A stretch of 64,000 nt of DNA from JAUVUV01 sp964548275 (GTDB taxonomy: Bacteria; Gemmatimonadota; Glassbacteria; GWA2-58-10), in assembly GCA_964548275.1 (NCBI GenBank), contig CAZJQI010000017.1:1-64000 (forward strand), read 5' to 3'. This document shows positions 43,196-51,703 of this stretch, in pieces. The translations under genes were made by a program, and so were the position numbers. Each line of letters starts with the position of its first letter. Positions within the stretch are counted from its first letter, which is position 1. The notes under the pieces are model-generated. The model did not search any database. It saw only the letters and a program-made list of their open reading frames with translations, and was not told the DNA's origin.

Positions 43196-44454
43196 CCGGG
43201 CGCACTCTTTACGTGCCTCAGATGAGTCGCGGGGGCGCGGTAGTCTTTGCCGCTTCGTTCCGCAGCGTGGGGATCAACGCCTGGCCATGCCCGGACTCGG
43301 ATGACCGTACCCTGGAACTGGGCAGCAGATACACCTCCGGTGAGGAATGTCTTCCCGCGCGGGTTACCCTGGGCGACTTTCTCAAAGTTGCTGAGCAGCC
43401 GGATTTCGTTCCGGATAAGACCGCCTTTTTCATGCCCACTGCGGACGGCCCCTGCCGGTTCGGCCAGTACGCTACATACATTCGCAAGGTGCTCAGGGAT
43501 ATCGGTCTGGAGGATGTAATGGTCTTTTCCCCCACCAGCCGGGACGGCTACGAGGGAATGGCCGAGCAGGTGAACGAACTGATGCGCACTGCATTCAGGG
43601 GACTGGTCTGCGCTGACATCATGCGCAAGATGCTACACAAAACCCGGCCTTACGAGGTGAACAATGGAGATACCGACAAGGTACACACTCAGGCCCTGGC
43701 CGGGGTTGAAAAGGTTCTCGAAAAGCCCGGCGTTCCCACGGAAAAGCGGATGAAACAGCTGATCAGAGTGATGACTGAGGCCAGGGATAATTTCCACAAG
43801 GTCCCGGCCAAATACTCTCGCAAGCGCCCGTTGATCGGAGTGGTCGGCGAAATTTTTTGCCGTCTCACGCCTTTCACCAATGACTACCTGATTCGCAAGA
43901 TCGAACAGTTCGGCGGTGAATGCGACCTGGCGCATATCGGGGAGTGGATCTGGTACGCCAACCAGGAGCAGCAAAAACATCTGTGCTATGCCGGGAAGAG
44001 GTTTTCAGTCGAGATGCTGGGAGTGAAAATCAAGAACTGGGTCCAGCAGCGCGATGAACACAGGCTTTACGAGCCATTCAAGGAGGATTTCACAGGCTAC
44101 GAGGAGCCGCACATCCACCAGATTCTCGAATACTCCGACTACTATCTTCCGCACGACGGGGTTCTGGGCGAGATGACTCTCAGTGTGGGGAAGGCGATTT
44201 TCCACTACCACCAGGGCTGTGACGGAGTTGTTGACATCTCGCCTTTTACCTGCATGAACGGGATTGTCACAGAGGCGATTTATCCCAAGCTGAGCGCGGA
44301 TCACGAAAGTATCCCGGTGCGTAACTTTTTCTTTGACGGCACCCAGTACGACGCGGAACGTGACCTGGGGATTTTCATGGAGCTGGTGCGCACCTACCAG
44401 TCACGCAAAAAAGTTAAACGAGTCTATCCTTTCTACTTTCCCTCTGAGAGCTGA
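43150..44454 (+). CDS. Partner 2-hydroxyglutaryl-CoA dehydratase-like protein (COG3581)
   Basis: 434 residues, ATG, starting 46 bases inside the activase gene, so translation is coupled. Conserved cysteines lie in GEECLPARVTLGDFLK, ADGPCRFGQYATYIR, VVGEIFCRLTPFTN and FTCMNGIVTEAIYP, the pattern of COG3581-type proteins that carry an iron-sulfur cluster next to a CoA-dehydratase D-component fold. It is the expected electron acceptor of the upstream ATPase. The first 20 residues (GDNRAGNGGSKQ) are hydrophilic and non-conserved in appearance. Convergent with the propeller gene 28 bases away. Confidence 0.8.
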   Translation: MGDNRAGNGGSKQSLTGRTLYVPQMSRGGAVVFAASFRSVGINAWPCPDSDDRTLELGSRYTSGEECLPARVTLGDFLKVAEQPDFVPDKTAFFMPTADGPCRFGQYATYIRKVLRDIGLEDVMVFSPTSRDGYEGMAEQVNELMRTAFRGLVCADIMRKMLHKTRPYEVNNGDTDKVHTQALAGVEKVLEKPGVPTEKRMKQLIRVMTEARDNFHKVPAKYSRKRPLIGVVGEIFCRLTPFTNDYLIRKIEQFGGECDLAHIGEWIWYANQEQQKHLCYAGKRFSVEMLGVKIKNWVQQRDEHRLYEPFKEDFTGYEEPHIHQILEYSDYYLPHDGVLGEMTLSVGKAIFHYHQGCDGVVDISPFTCMNGIVTEAIYPKLSADHESIPVRNFFFDGTQYDAERDLGIFMELVRTYQSRKKVKRVYPFYFPSES

Positions 44455-44482
44455 ATGTAAGCCCGGCAATAAACGAGGCTTT

Positions 44483-46459
44483 CTATTTCAACAGCACCAT
44501 TTTTCTGGTCTGCGAAAAATCGCCTGCTTTAATACAGTAGAGATATACACCGCTCGGCGCTTTCCGGCCCTGCTCATCCGTTCCATCCCAGAAAATCGTG
44601 TACGAACCGGCCGGCTTGGGGATATCGACAAGGGTACGAATCAACTGCCCGCGCAGGCTGTAGACTTTAAGCGTAACTTTCACTCTGCCGCCCACCGGCA
44701 CAGTGTAACTGATCGTGGTAGCCGGATTGAACGGGTTGGGGAAATTCTGCTCAAGGGTGAACGCCCGGGGCAGTCCCGGCGCTCTCGCCGGGTCCGCAGT
44801 GCCATGGAGGGCGATCCGCAAAGCCGTGTCCACCTCCGGGGTGAGATTCAACCGGGTGAACGTCTCCTCCAGGAACTCGACCTCATCCGGTGAAAGGCTC
44901 ATCGACTCCACCAGGCCCTCCCGCTCGAACCATGAGGCCAGCGCCGGGCCGCTCTCCAGGCAGCCGCCGGACCAGATGTCCTTGACCAACTGCCTGATAA
45001 TTACCAACTCTATTTCCAATCTATGCTTCCAAATCATCGTATTCAAGGTATCTCCTTGAAACGGACGCTCCATTTTGAGCAGGTAGCTCACCACGTCCGC
45101 AATCGAGAGAATCCCGTTGCCGCTGAAATCGCAGGCAGTCCTGGGCGGGGATACAGCCGTGTTTACATTGCCGGTGTTGCGGTAATCGTGGCGGAACCTG
45201 GGCCAGGGACTCTGTTCCAGGCCATACCTGTCAAGCTCCAGCGAATAGAAGTCGCGGAAAAAAGTGCGGTAGCCTATACTGTAATGCCAGCCATTAGGTG
45301 CCACCGCGTAAGAATTGGGATCAAATCTCGTTGAGGATGCCCTTGCCGGCATACCGGAGCCTTGCTGATCGATTGCAATCATTTCCTGGACCATGCTGGT
45401 ATCCGCCTGGGGATCATCTCTGCCGGCCAGGTTGTTCGTTCCCACGATGATTCTGCCATCGAAATCGATTACCGGGCATGCCCAGATTTTCTGTTCGGCC
45501 TGGTAGCTCCATTTGAGCGATCCGTCCGGGTTTAGCGCATAGAAAAACCTGTCTCCTGAGCCGAAACAGACCGTGCCTTCAAAGTCGATTGCAGGGGAGG
45601 AAATCACCTCGCCGCCTGTCTCGTAGCGCCATTTAAGGCTGCCATCGCTATTCAAGGCGTAGAGGGAACTGTCGTTCGAGCCGAAATAGAGCGTGCCATC
45701 CACCCCCACTGCAGGCGAGGAGTTTATCTGGCCGCCTGTAGAATAGCTCCAGAGCAGGTCACCCTGGGAGGAGAAAGCGTAGAGTAAGCCGTCCCGGGAA
45801 CCGATATAAATCGTGCCGTTATCGGCCAGGGCAGGCGAAGAGACTATTTCGCCGCCGGTCTTGCGGCTCCATTGAAGCGTGCCATTGGGCAAAATCGCGT
45901 AGAGATAGCGATCCTTGGAGCCAACATAGATCGTTCCGTCCTCGCCGATCATGGGTGAGGATACCACCGCTGCGCCGGTCTTGTAGCTCCAGTTCAATTC
46001 ACCATACAGGGTGATCGAATAAAGAGAACTGTCATTACAGCCGAAAAACAGGGCGCCGTTATCAGACATTGAAGGCGAGGAGAGAATCTGTCCCTGTGTC
46101 TCGAATTGCCATAATGATGGTTCAAGGAATTTAAAGTGGAAATGGTAGTATTTTAAGTAGTTTTTGTCCTGTTCCAGATAAACGTAACCTTCCAGCTCCA
46201 GCCGCTCCACTATCGTGGACTTCCCGTAGAAGACCCTGCCATACCTGTCTATTACCGGGTGAGAGACAAATATGCTGTCCTCTCCGCCGGGCTCCGGAAA
46301 TTCCAATCGGAGTCCGATTAATTCCTGATCTTCTATCAGCACCTGAGCTGCCGGGCCGTCTGACCAGGTGCCGGATTGCCAGGCCAGTGAAGTTCCCGGC
46401 AAAAGTATATTGCCAGCCGCAATCAGTAAGATCGAAACTGCATTTGTTATTGCGCGCAT
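44483..46459 (-). CDS. PQQ-like beta-propeller protein with T9SS-type sorting domain
   Basis: 658 residues, ATG with GGGAG upstream and a signal peptide (MRAITNAVSILLIAAG). About six PQQ-type blades repeat every 40 residues (SSP-(A/M)-x-G-x-DGT-(I/L)-Y-x-GS, then LYA-(L/I)-x-x-x-G-x-LxW) at 120-330. A dockerin/EF-like loop follows (CDFSGNGILSIADVVSYLLKM, about 440). The C-terminal 80 residues are a classic sorting domain: LEQNFPNPFNPATTISYTVP, a LRGQLIRTL strand, APSGVYLYCIKAG and TRKMVLLK. It should be secreted and anchored by a type IX-like system. The blades probably bind a ligand rather than PQQ. Confidence 0.85.
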   Translation of the reverse strand: MRAITNAVSILLIAAGNILLPGTSLAWQSGTWSDGPAAQVLIEDQELIGLRLEFPEPGGEDSIFVSHPVIDRYGRVFYGKSTIVERLELEGYVYLEQDKNYLKYYHFHFKFLEPSLWQFETQGQILSSPSMSDNGALFFGCNDSSLYSITLYGELNWSYKTGAAVVSSPMIGEDGTIYVGSKDRYLYAILPNGTLQWSRKTGGEIVSSPALADNGTIYIGSRDGLLYAFSSQGDLLWSYSTGGQINSSPAVGVDGTLYFGSNDSSLYALNSDGSLKWRYETGGEVISSPAIDFEGTVCFGSGDRFFYALNPDGSLKWSYQAEQKIWACPVIDFDGRIIVGTNNLAGRDDPQADTSMVQEMIAIDQQGSGMPARASSTRFDPNSYAVAPNGWHYSIGYRTFFRDFYSLELDRYGLEQSPWPRFRHDYRNTGNVNTAVSPPRTACDFSGNGILSIADVVSYLLKMERPFQGDTLNTMIWKHRLEIELVIIRQLVKDIWSGGCLESGPALASWFEREGLVESMSLSPDEVEFLEETFTRLNLTPEVDTALRIALHGTADPARAPGLPRAFTLEQNFPNPFNPATTISYTVPVGGRVKVTLKVYSLRGQLIRTLVDIPKPAGSYTIFWDGTDEQGRKAPSGVYLYCIKAGDFSQTRKMVLLK

Positions 46460-47178
46460 TTTTTCTCCCTGGCGAGCCAGCGCTCCAGCTCATTTAGGAT
46501 TTCGGAGCATTTTTCAAGCCGGATCAGAACCGGCAAACCTCCGTATTGCTGCAGAGAACAGAAATTTCAGCGGATATTCTTCCAAAAGCGGGTCGACTGG
46601 AAAATGAATCTGCGATACGTCTCGTCTCGGGAGGGGGAGAGCTGAATTCGACAAGATAGCTGTGCCTTTGCCTATAACAATGTTTCCGGCAAAGTTACTT
46701 TTGCAGTCCTCCTAAGGGGGGAAAATTAAGTAGATATAGATCGGAAAAAATTAATCTAAAATCCAGTAATATTAGGCACTTAATAAATATGTGAATTGCT
46801 TTTCAATATGTCAAGAAATATAGATTACTTATTAAAAAAATATTTTATTAATTAACTTTCTGCATAATTCATGCCGAAAAACATTTTCGCCCACCTTGAT
46901 TTTATCAACAAATTTTTTCTCCCTCCCCGGCACGAGTTCCCTTTTACGGGTATTATCCAACAGATGAAATAAAAATGTTTAACCTCGATCGGGTTATTCC
47001 GTTGAGTTTAGGAGTGCATTCTTACACATTATCCTTTATATTTTAAAAGGATAGCGAATGTTATGTAGAGCCTGCCCAAGGGCAGAGCTTTTTCGCTTGC
47101 TCTTGGCAAAATGATTGGATAATTTAGATAGATTGTCCAACTATCCGTCATTTATCAACTTGCGGCGAGGATATCGTC
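46460..47178. other. Long AT-rich intergenic region with a possible short ORF
   Basis: 719 bases between divergent genes. On the minus strand, 46447-46536 reads as a 29-codon coding-like frame (TTG start; LIRLEKCSEILNELERWLAR) whose stop overlaps the propeller start; it may be the tail of a decayed gene. The 46720-46870 stretch is very AT-rich. A possible promoter for the kinase is listed separately at 47103. No RNA gene or repeat was recognised. Confidence 0.4.
47103..47130 (+). promoter_or_regulatory. Possible promoter for the histidine kinase
   Basis: TTGGCA (47103-47108) and TAGATA (47125-47130), 16 bases apart, end 48 bases before the kinase start. Confidence 0.3.
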
Positions 47179-48549
47179 ATGGCGGTAAAAAAATCACAGC
47201 AAAGTTTGATTAGACACCGCTCGGTTTTCACTCTGCCCACGCGCTTAAGTTTCTGGTTGCTGGTGGCGCTAATAGCAGTCTTTTTTCTGCTGCTGCTTGG
47301 CTATTTTCTCTACACCCAGAGCATGGTAAAAGAGCTCGAACGTGATGAAGACGCCTTGAGCCGGGCTGCAGCCCGTTTCATGCTCAACGTTTTCGACCTT
47401 CAAACCGGGCTGGAAGATGAAAAACGGGTGAGTATTTTCGTCCAGAGCGGCGACGACACCGAGGTTCTGCGCGACCTGCTGAACGAATTCAAAAATCCAC
47501 TGGTGATTAGCGATTCGGACGGAAACCCGGTGCTCTGGTACTCGATCGGTGTGCCGGAGGAATCCCCGACCAATAATCCGGAGGTTCTGGCACGGGTAAA
47601 GAAAATTATCAAGCGGCTGGACCGCCAGAACCCTCCATTCAGGACATTCGACGCCTCCCTGGAGGAGCAGTACGTGATTCATTACGGATATCCGTCAGCC
47701 CTGGAAAGGCTGAGAGCCATCCCGCTTTACCTGGGTGCGATCCTGGCGGTATTCCTGGTGCTGGCGGTCTGGATCCTGCGCAGGCAGGCGAGTACGGAAA
47801 GGAGCCTGATCTGGGCCGGCATGGCGCGTGAGAGTGCACATCAACTGGGCACTCCCCTGAGCAGCCTTCACGGTTGGCTCGAACTTCTCAAGTTAAACCT
47901 CTCCCAGGCCAGGGCTGCGAAAAATCGCTCCGGCCCTGACTCGGTGGACAATTTTGACGGTCAGGAGAGGGAGATTGTCGATGGTATCAATCAGGACATC
48001 GAGCGGCTTTCCAAGGTGGCTAACCGCTTCGAGTTGATCGGACGTAAAAGCACCAACGACAGGATTGATCTCGAAAACGTGCTTCGCAGTACGGAGAGCT
48101 ATTTCCGGGCCAGGCTCCCGAAACGCGGCACCAAGATCAATCTCAAGGTTGAGATTGAAGACCTTCCCCCGGTGCAGGGCAATACGACCCTGCTGGAGTG
48201 GGCTTTCGAAAACCTGATTAAGAACAGTATCGACGCCCTTACCGGCAGAAAAGGTGAGATTTCAATAAAGGCATGCTATGACAGGGAACGCAACGAGGTC
48301 GATATTATTTTCACCGACAACGGTCCCGGTATCCCGAGCCACGTGCGCCGCCATATTTTCGACACCGGAGTAACGACCAAGAGAAAGGGCTGGGGAGTGG
48401 GGCTGGCACTGGCTCGCCGGATAATCGAGGAAAATCACCGCGGCAGGATCATGCTCACCCAGAGTTCCCCTGAAAAGGGCACCGTATTTCTGGTCTGCCT
48501 GCCCACAGCGGCTGACGGGAAAAAGAAATTGGCGAGGAAGGCGGTCTAA
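47179..48549 (+). CDS. Sensor histidine kinase
   Basis: 456 residues, ATG with GAGG about 10 bases upstream. Two membrane spans at about 24-45 and 183-200 flank an extracytoplasmic sensor domain of about 135 residues, so there is no PAS or separate HAMP domain. The H-box is ARESAHQLGTPLSSL with phospho-acceptor His 221, followed by the N-box ENLIKNSIDAL and G-boxes DNGPGIP and GWGVGLALARRI. No response regulator adjoins it, so it is an orphan kinase. The downstream helicase begins almost at its stop and may be translationally coupled. Confidence 0.88.
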   Translation: MAVKKSQQSLIRHRSVFTLPTRLSFWLLVALIAVFFLLLLGYFLYTQSMVKELERDEDALSRAAARFMLNVFDLQTGLEDEKRVSIFVQSGDDTEVLRDLLNEFKNPLVISDSDGNPVLWYSIGVPEESPTNNPEVLARVKKIIKRLDRQNPPFRTFDASLEEQYVIHYGYPSALERLRAIPLYLGAILAVFLVLAVWILRRQASTERSLIWAGMARESAHQLGTPLSSLHGWLELLKLNLSQARAAKNRSGPDSVDNFDGQEREIVDGINQDIERLSKVANRFELIGRKSTNDRIDLENVLRSTESYFRARLPKRGTKINLKVEIEDLPPVQGNTTLLEWAFENLIKNSIDALTGRKGEISIKACYDRERNEVDIIFTDNGPGIPSHVRRHIFDTGVTTKRKGWGVGLALARRIIEENHRGRIMLTQSSPEKGTVFLVCLPTAADGKKKLARKAV

Positions 48550-48571
48550 ACTGGCAATCCAGTCAGATATT

Positions 48572-50842
48572 TTGAAAGACCTCAATCCGCCGCAGAGAGA
48601 AGCGGTAACTTACGGGGAAGGCCCACTGCTTGTGCTGGCAGGCGCAGGCAGCGGCAAGACCAGAGTGCTCACCTACCGTATCGCCTGGCTGGTGCGGGAA
48701 CAGGGTATTCCGCCGCATAGGATTCTTGCGCTCACTTTCACCAACAAAGCCGCAGGCGAGATGAAATCCAGGGTAGAGAAACTTCTCGGGAGTGAGACAT
48801 CCCTCTGGATCGGCACCTTTCACAGCCTTTTCGCCCGGATCCTTCGCCGCCACGCGGAAATTCTCGGCTATACCAGCCATTTCAGCATCTACGACACCGA
48901 TGACAGCCAGCGCCTGGTGAAAAGCATTATCAAGGAACTGCCTGCCTCTTATGGAAACCTCAATCCCGCATCAGTGCGGCATCAGATCAGCCGCCATAAG
49001 AACTCCATGCGTTCGCCGGAAGATGTCAGGCGTTCTGCGGGCCATTTTGTAGAGACCAGAGTGGCGGAAATCTACGAGATTTACACGAAAAAGCTAAAAG
49101 AGAACAACGCCATGGATTTCGACGATCTGATTGTCAAGCCCGGCGAACTTTTCCGCTCCGCACCAGAGGTGCTCGAGCGCTACTGCAAGCAGTTCAGACA
49201 TATCCTGATCGACGAGTTCCAGGACACCAACCGGGTCCAGTACAACCTGGTGCGCCTGCTGGCTGACAGGAAGCAAAATGTCTGCGTGGTGGGCGACGAC
49301 GACCAGTCGATTTATGGCTGGCGGGGCGCCGAGGTGCGCAACATTTTCGATTTCGAGCAGGATTTCGACAACGTGACCACTGTGCGTCTGGAGCAGAACT
49401 ACCGCTCCACAGGCAATATCCTTGATGTGGCCAATGCAGTGGTGAGCAGCAACGTGGGGCGCAAGCCGAAAAAACTATGGACAGAAAAAAGCGCAGGCCC
49501 AAAGGCTGTTATGCTCGAATGCCGGGATGAGATCGACGAGGCCGAACAAATCACGATACATACCTCGCAGGTGCGCAGCGAACTGGGCCTCGACTGGCGT
49601 GATATAGCTGTGCTTTACCGCACCAACGCTCAGAGCCGAGCCCTGGAGGACGCCCTGCGCAGGAATGTCATCCCTTACCGGATAATCGGGAGCCTGAGGT
49701 TTTACGAGCGAAAGGAAATCAAGGATCTGACGGCCTATCTGAAAGTGATCGCCAACCCGCAGGACAGCGCCAGCCTTTACCGGATAATCAACGTCCCGGC
49801 GCGCGGGATCGGGCCGGCGACTCTTTCAAAGCTGACCGCTTTGGCGAATTCCCGCGGTGAGTTGTTATTTCACGTGCTCGGCGACGCTGATCAGGCAGAA
49901 GGCCTCCCAGCCGGTACGGCACGCAGGGTAATGGAGTTGCATACCACTTTCGAGGATCTGCGCTCGATGTCGAAAAAAGAATCAGCAGCCGAGGTGCTCA
50001 GAGAGCTGATCAAACTCACCGGCTACGAGGAAAGCCTCTCCGAACTGGAAACCTTCGAGGCGCAGGGCCGGATGGAGAATATCGCTGAACTGGTGAATGC
50101 AGCCGGGGAGTTCGGCGAGCGGTGGACGCCGGAGGGCAAATCCACCTGCCTGGAGTCCTGGCTGGCTGAGACCTCGCTGATCAGCGAGATCGATTTCCAT
50201 AATCCGGAGGAGGACTACCTGACCCTGATGACCCTTCACAACGCCAAGGGGCTCGAGTTCCCGGTTGTCTTTATCAGCGGGGTGGAGGAAAACCTTCTGC
50301 CGATCAGCCGCTCGCTGGAAAATGAAACCGGGGAGCCGCTGGAAGAGGAGCGGAGGCTGTTCTATGTGGGGATTACCCGGGCCAAGGAAAAAGTTTACTT
50401 GAGCTGGGCCGCTTATCGCAGGCGTTTCGGCAACATACTCGACTCTGGCCCGTCGAATTTCCTGGCAGATATCCCGGAGGAGCTGCTTGTATTCAACGAG
50501 AGCCTGCGGAAAAAATCAGACTTGGTCGGGGCTTTCGCCAGGCAATATGCCGCCTCTTTCAACAGGTTCGGCCGTGGACCGGTGGGCGCCTCACCCCCGA
50601 TCTTCTCCTCAAGCAGCCCGGCAGTCTCCCGAACGGTGAGTTCAGAACCCACGTTCGAGCGCGATCCCGGGGTGGACGAGCCGCTCTACCGCAAGGGCGA
50701 GCGGGTAGCGCACAACACGTTCGGCTGCGGCACGATCACTGGTGTCAACTCATATCTGGACGACATCCGGGTCACGGTGCGGTTCGATTCGGGGTTCACC
50801 AAAAAACTGGTGGCGCGGTTTGCCAGGCTGGTGCGGGAGTGA
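48572..50842 (+). CDS. pcrA: UvrD/PcrA-type DNA helicase
   Basis: At least 756 residues from TTG at 48572. The frame is open further upstream to SDILKDLNPPQREAV, and GAGGAAGG (48534-48541) is well placed for a CTG at 48551, so the true start may be there. Superfamily 1A motifs are complete: LVLAGAGSGKTRVLTYR, IDEFQDTN, VGDDDQSIYGWRGA, QNYRS, MTLHNAKGLEFPVVFISG and FYVGITRAKEKVYLSWA. The C-terminal 50 residues form a small Tudor-like domain (GERVAHNTFGCGTI). It is an ATP-dependent 3'-5' helicase for repair and replication. Confidence 0.92.
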   Translation: MKDLNPPQREAVTYGEGPLLVLAGAGSGKTRVLTYRIAWLVREQGIPPHRILALTFTNKAAGEMKSRVEKLLGSETSLWIGTFHSLFARILRRHAEILGYTSHFSIYDTDDSQRLVKSIIKELPASYGNLNPASVRHQISRHKNSMRSPEDVRRSAGHFVETRVAEIYEIYTKKLKENNAMDFDDLIVKPGELFRSAPEVLERYCKQFRHILIDEFQDTNRVQYNLVRLLADRKQNVCVVGDDDQSIYGWRGAEVRNIFDFEQDFDNVTTVRLEQNYRSTGNILDVANAVVSSNVGRKPKKLWTEKSAGPKAVMLECRDEIDEAEQITIHTSQVRSELGLDWRDIAVLYRTNAQSRALEDALRRNVIPYRIIGSLRFYERKEIKDLTAYLKVIANPQDSASLYRIINVPARGIGPATLSKLTALANSRGELLFHVLGDADQAEGLPAGTARRVMELHTTFEDLRSMSKKESAAEVLRELIKLTGYEESLSELETFEAQGRMENIAELVNAAGEFGERWTPEGKSTCLESWLAETSLISEIDFHNPEEDYLTLMTLHNAKGLEFPVVFISGVEENLLPISRSLENETGEPLEEERRLFYVGITRAKEKVYLSWAAYRRRFGNILDSGPSNFLADIPEELLVFNESLRKKSDLVGAFARQYAASFNRFGRGPVGASPPIFSSSSPAVSRTVSSEPTFERDPGVDEPLYRKGERVAHNTFGCGTITGVNSYLDDIRVTVRFDSGFTKKLVARFARLVRE

Positions 50843-50871
50843 GGTAATTTATAACCTATTTAAAATTAAAT

Positions 50872-51693
50872 ATGGATAATGTTATGACAAAAGGATATGA
50901 CAGTCACTACGATTATATGAATTGGGTAAAAAATGATGCGGATTCAAGAAAAAGAAAAATAGAAGATGCAATAAAGAAAAGTTTTGCTAATTATATAGAA
51001 ATTAGAGAAGTAGAAGTAATAATTTTTTCTACTATGAGTGCCATTGATTTAGCAAAAGCTATTTTAGCTGTCCCTTTTATGTTAAAATCTCTTCTAGCTT
51101 GTTGCAATATTGCAGGAAGGGCCATTGAAAGAGATTTAAATATAAAAAATTTAAATACTTATGAACCACGCTTTAATGAAGATCAGGCAAAAGTAATAGC
51201 TGGATATATTAAACCATTTCTTCCAACCTATTTAGAAATAAATGCCTTAAGCAGTTTAGACAGAATTTATTTTATTGATAAAGAAATAAGAAAGTTAAAA
51301 GGCAGGTGGGAACAGAATATTAAAAAAGCTTTGAACAGGTTTTCTTCATTATCTTTTGAAAAAAGAAAATTTGAGGTTGACGGAGAACCATTTGAAATAG
51401 ATGTCGCTTCTCCTTTAGTCGGTGAGATTAAAATAGGAATAGATGTAAAAAGAATTGAGGCCAGAAGAGATATACATAAACGCTGTGATGAAATTGTAAA
51501 TAAAGCTAATAAATTAAAATCTATATTTCCAAATTCAAAATTCGGGGCAGTTATATATTATCCTTTTCCTGAAGAGCATATAAACGTTCAAAATAGACTG
51601 CGTTCTACAAATATTGATAGTGTAGTCTTTGCTTCATCATCTATTGAATCCATCAATAATGCGGTGCAACTACTTATTTCATCTTTAAAATAA
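50872..51693 (+). CDS. Probable type II restriction endonuclease
   Basis: 273 residues; the ATG at 50872 is used (a second at 50884 is possible) without a clear ribosome site, as in many AT-rich islands. A PD-(D/E)xK-like site is visible in D177 (GEPFEIDVASP) and D191-V-K193 (GIDVKRIEARRD), after a helical N-terminal half. It is not otherwise recognised; the endonuclease call rests on this motif and on the DNA methyltransferase starting 10 bases later. Codons are strongly AT-rich, unlike pcrA 30 bases upstream, so it marks the left border of the second R-M island. Confidence 0.65.
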   Translation: MDNVMTKGYDSHYDYMNWVKNDADSRKRKIEDAIKKSFANYIEIREVEVIIFSTMSAIDLAKAILAVPFMLKSLLACCNIAGRAIERDLNIKNLNTYEPRFNEDQAKVIAGYIKPFLPTYLEINALSSLDRIYFIDKEIRKLKGRWEQNIKKALNRFSSLSFEKRKFEVDGEPFEIDVASPLVGEIKIGIDVKRIEARRDIHKRCDEIVNKANKLKSIFPNSKFGAVIYYPFPEEHINVQNRLRSTNIDSVVFASSSIESINNAVQLLISSLK

Positions 51694-51703
51694 AATTGAA
51701 AAA

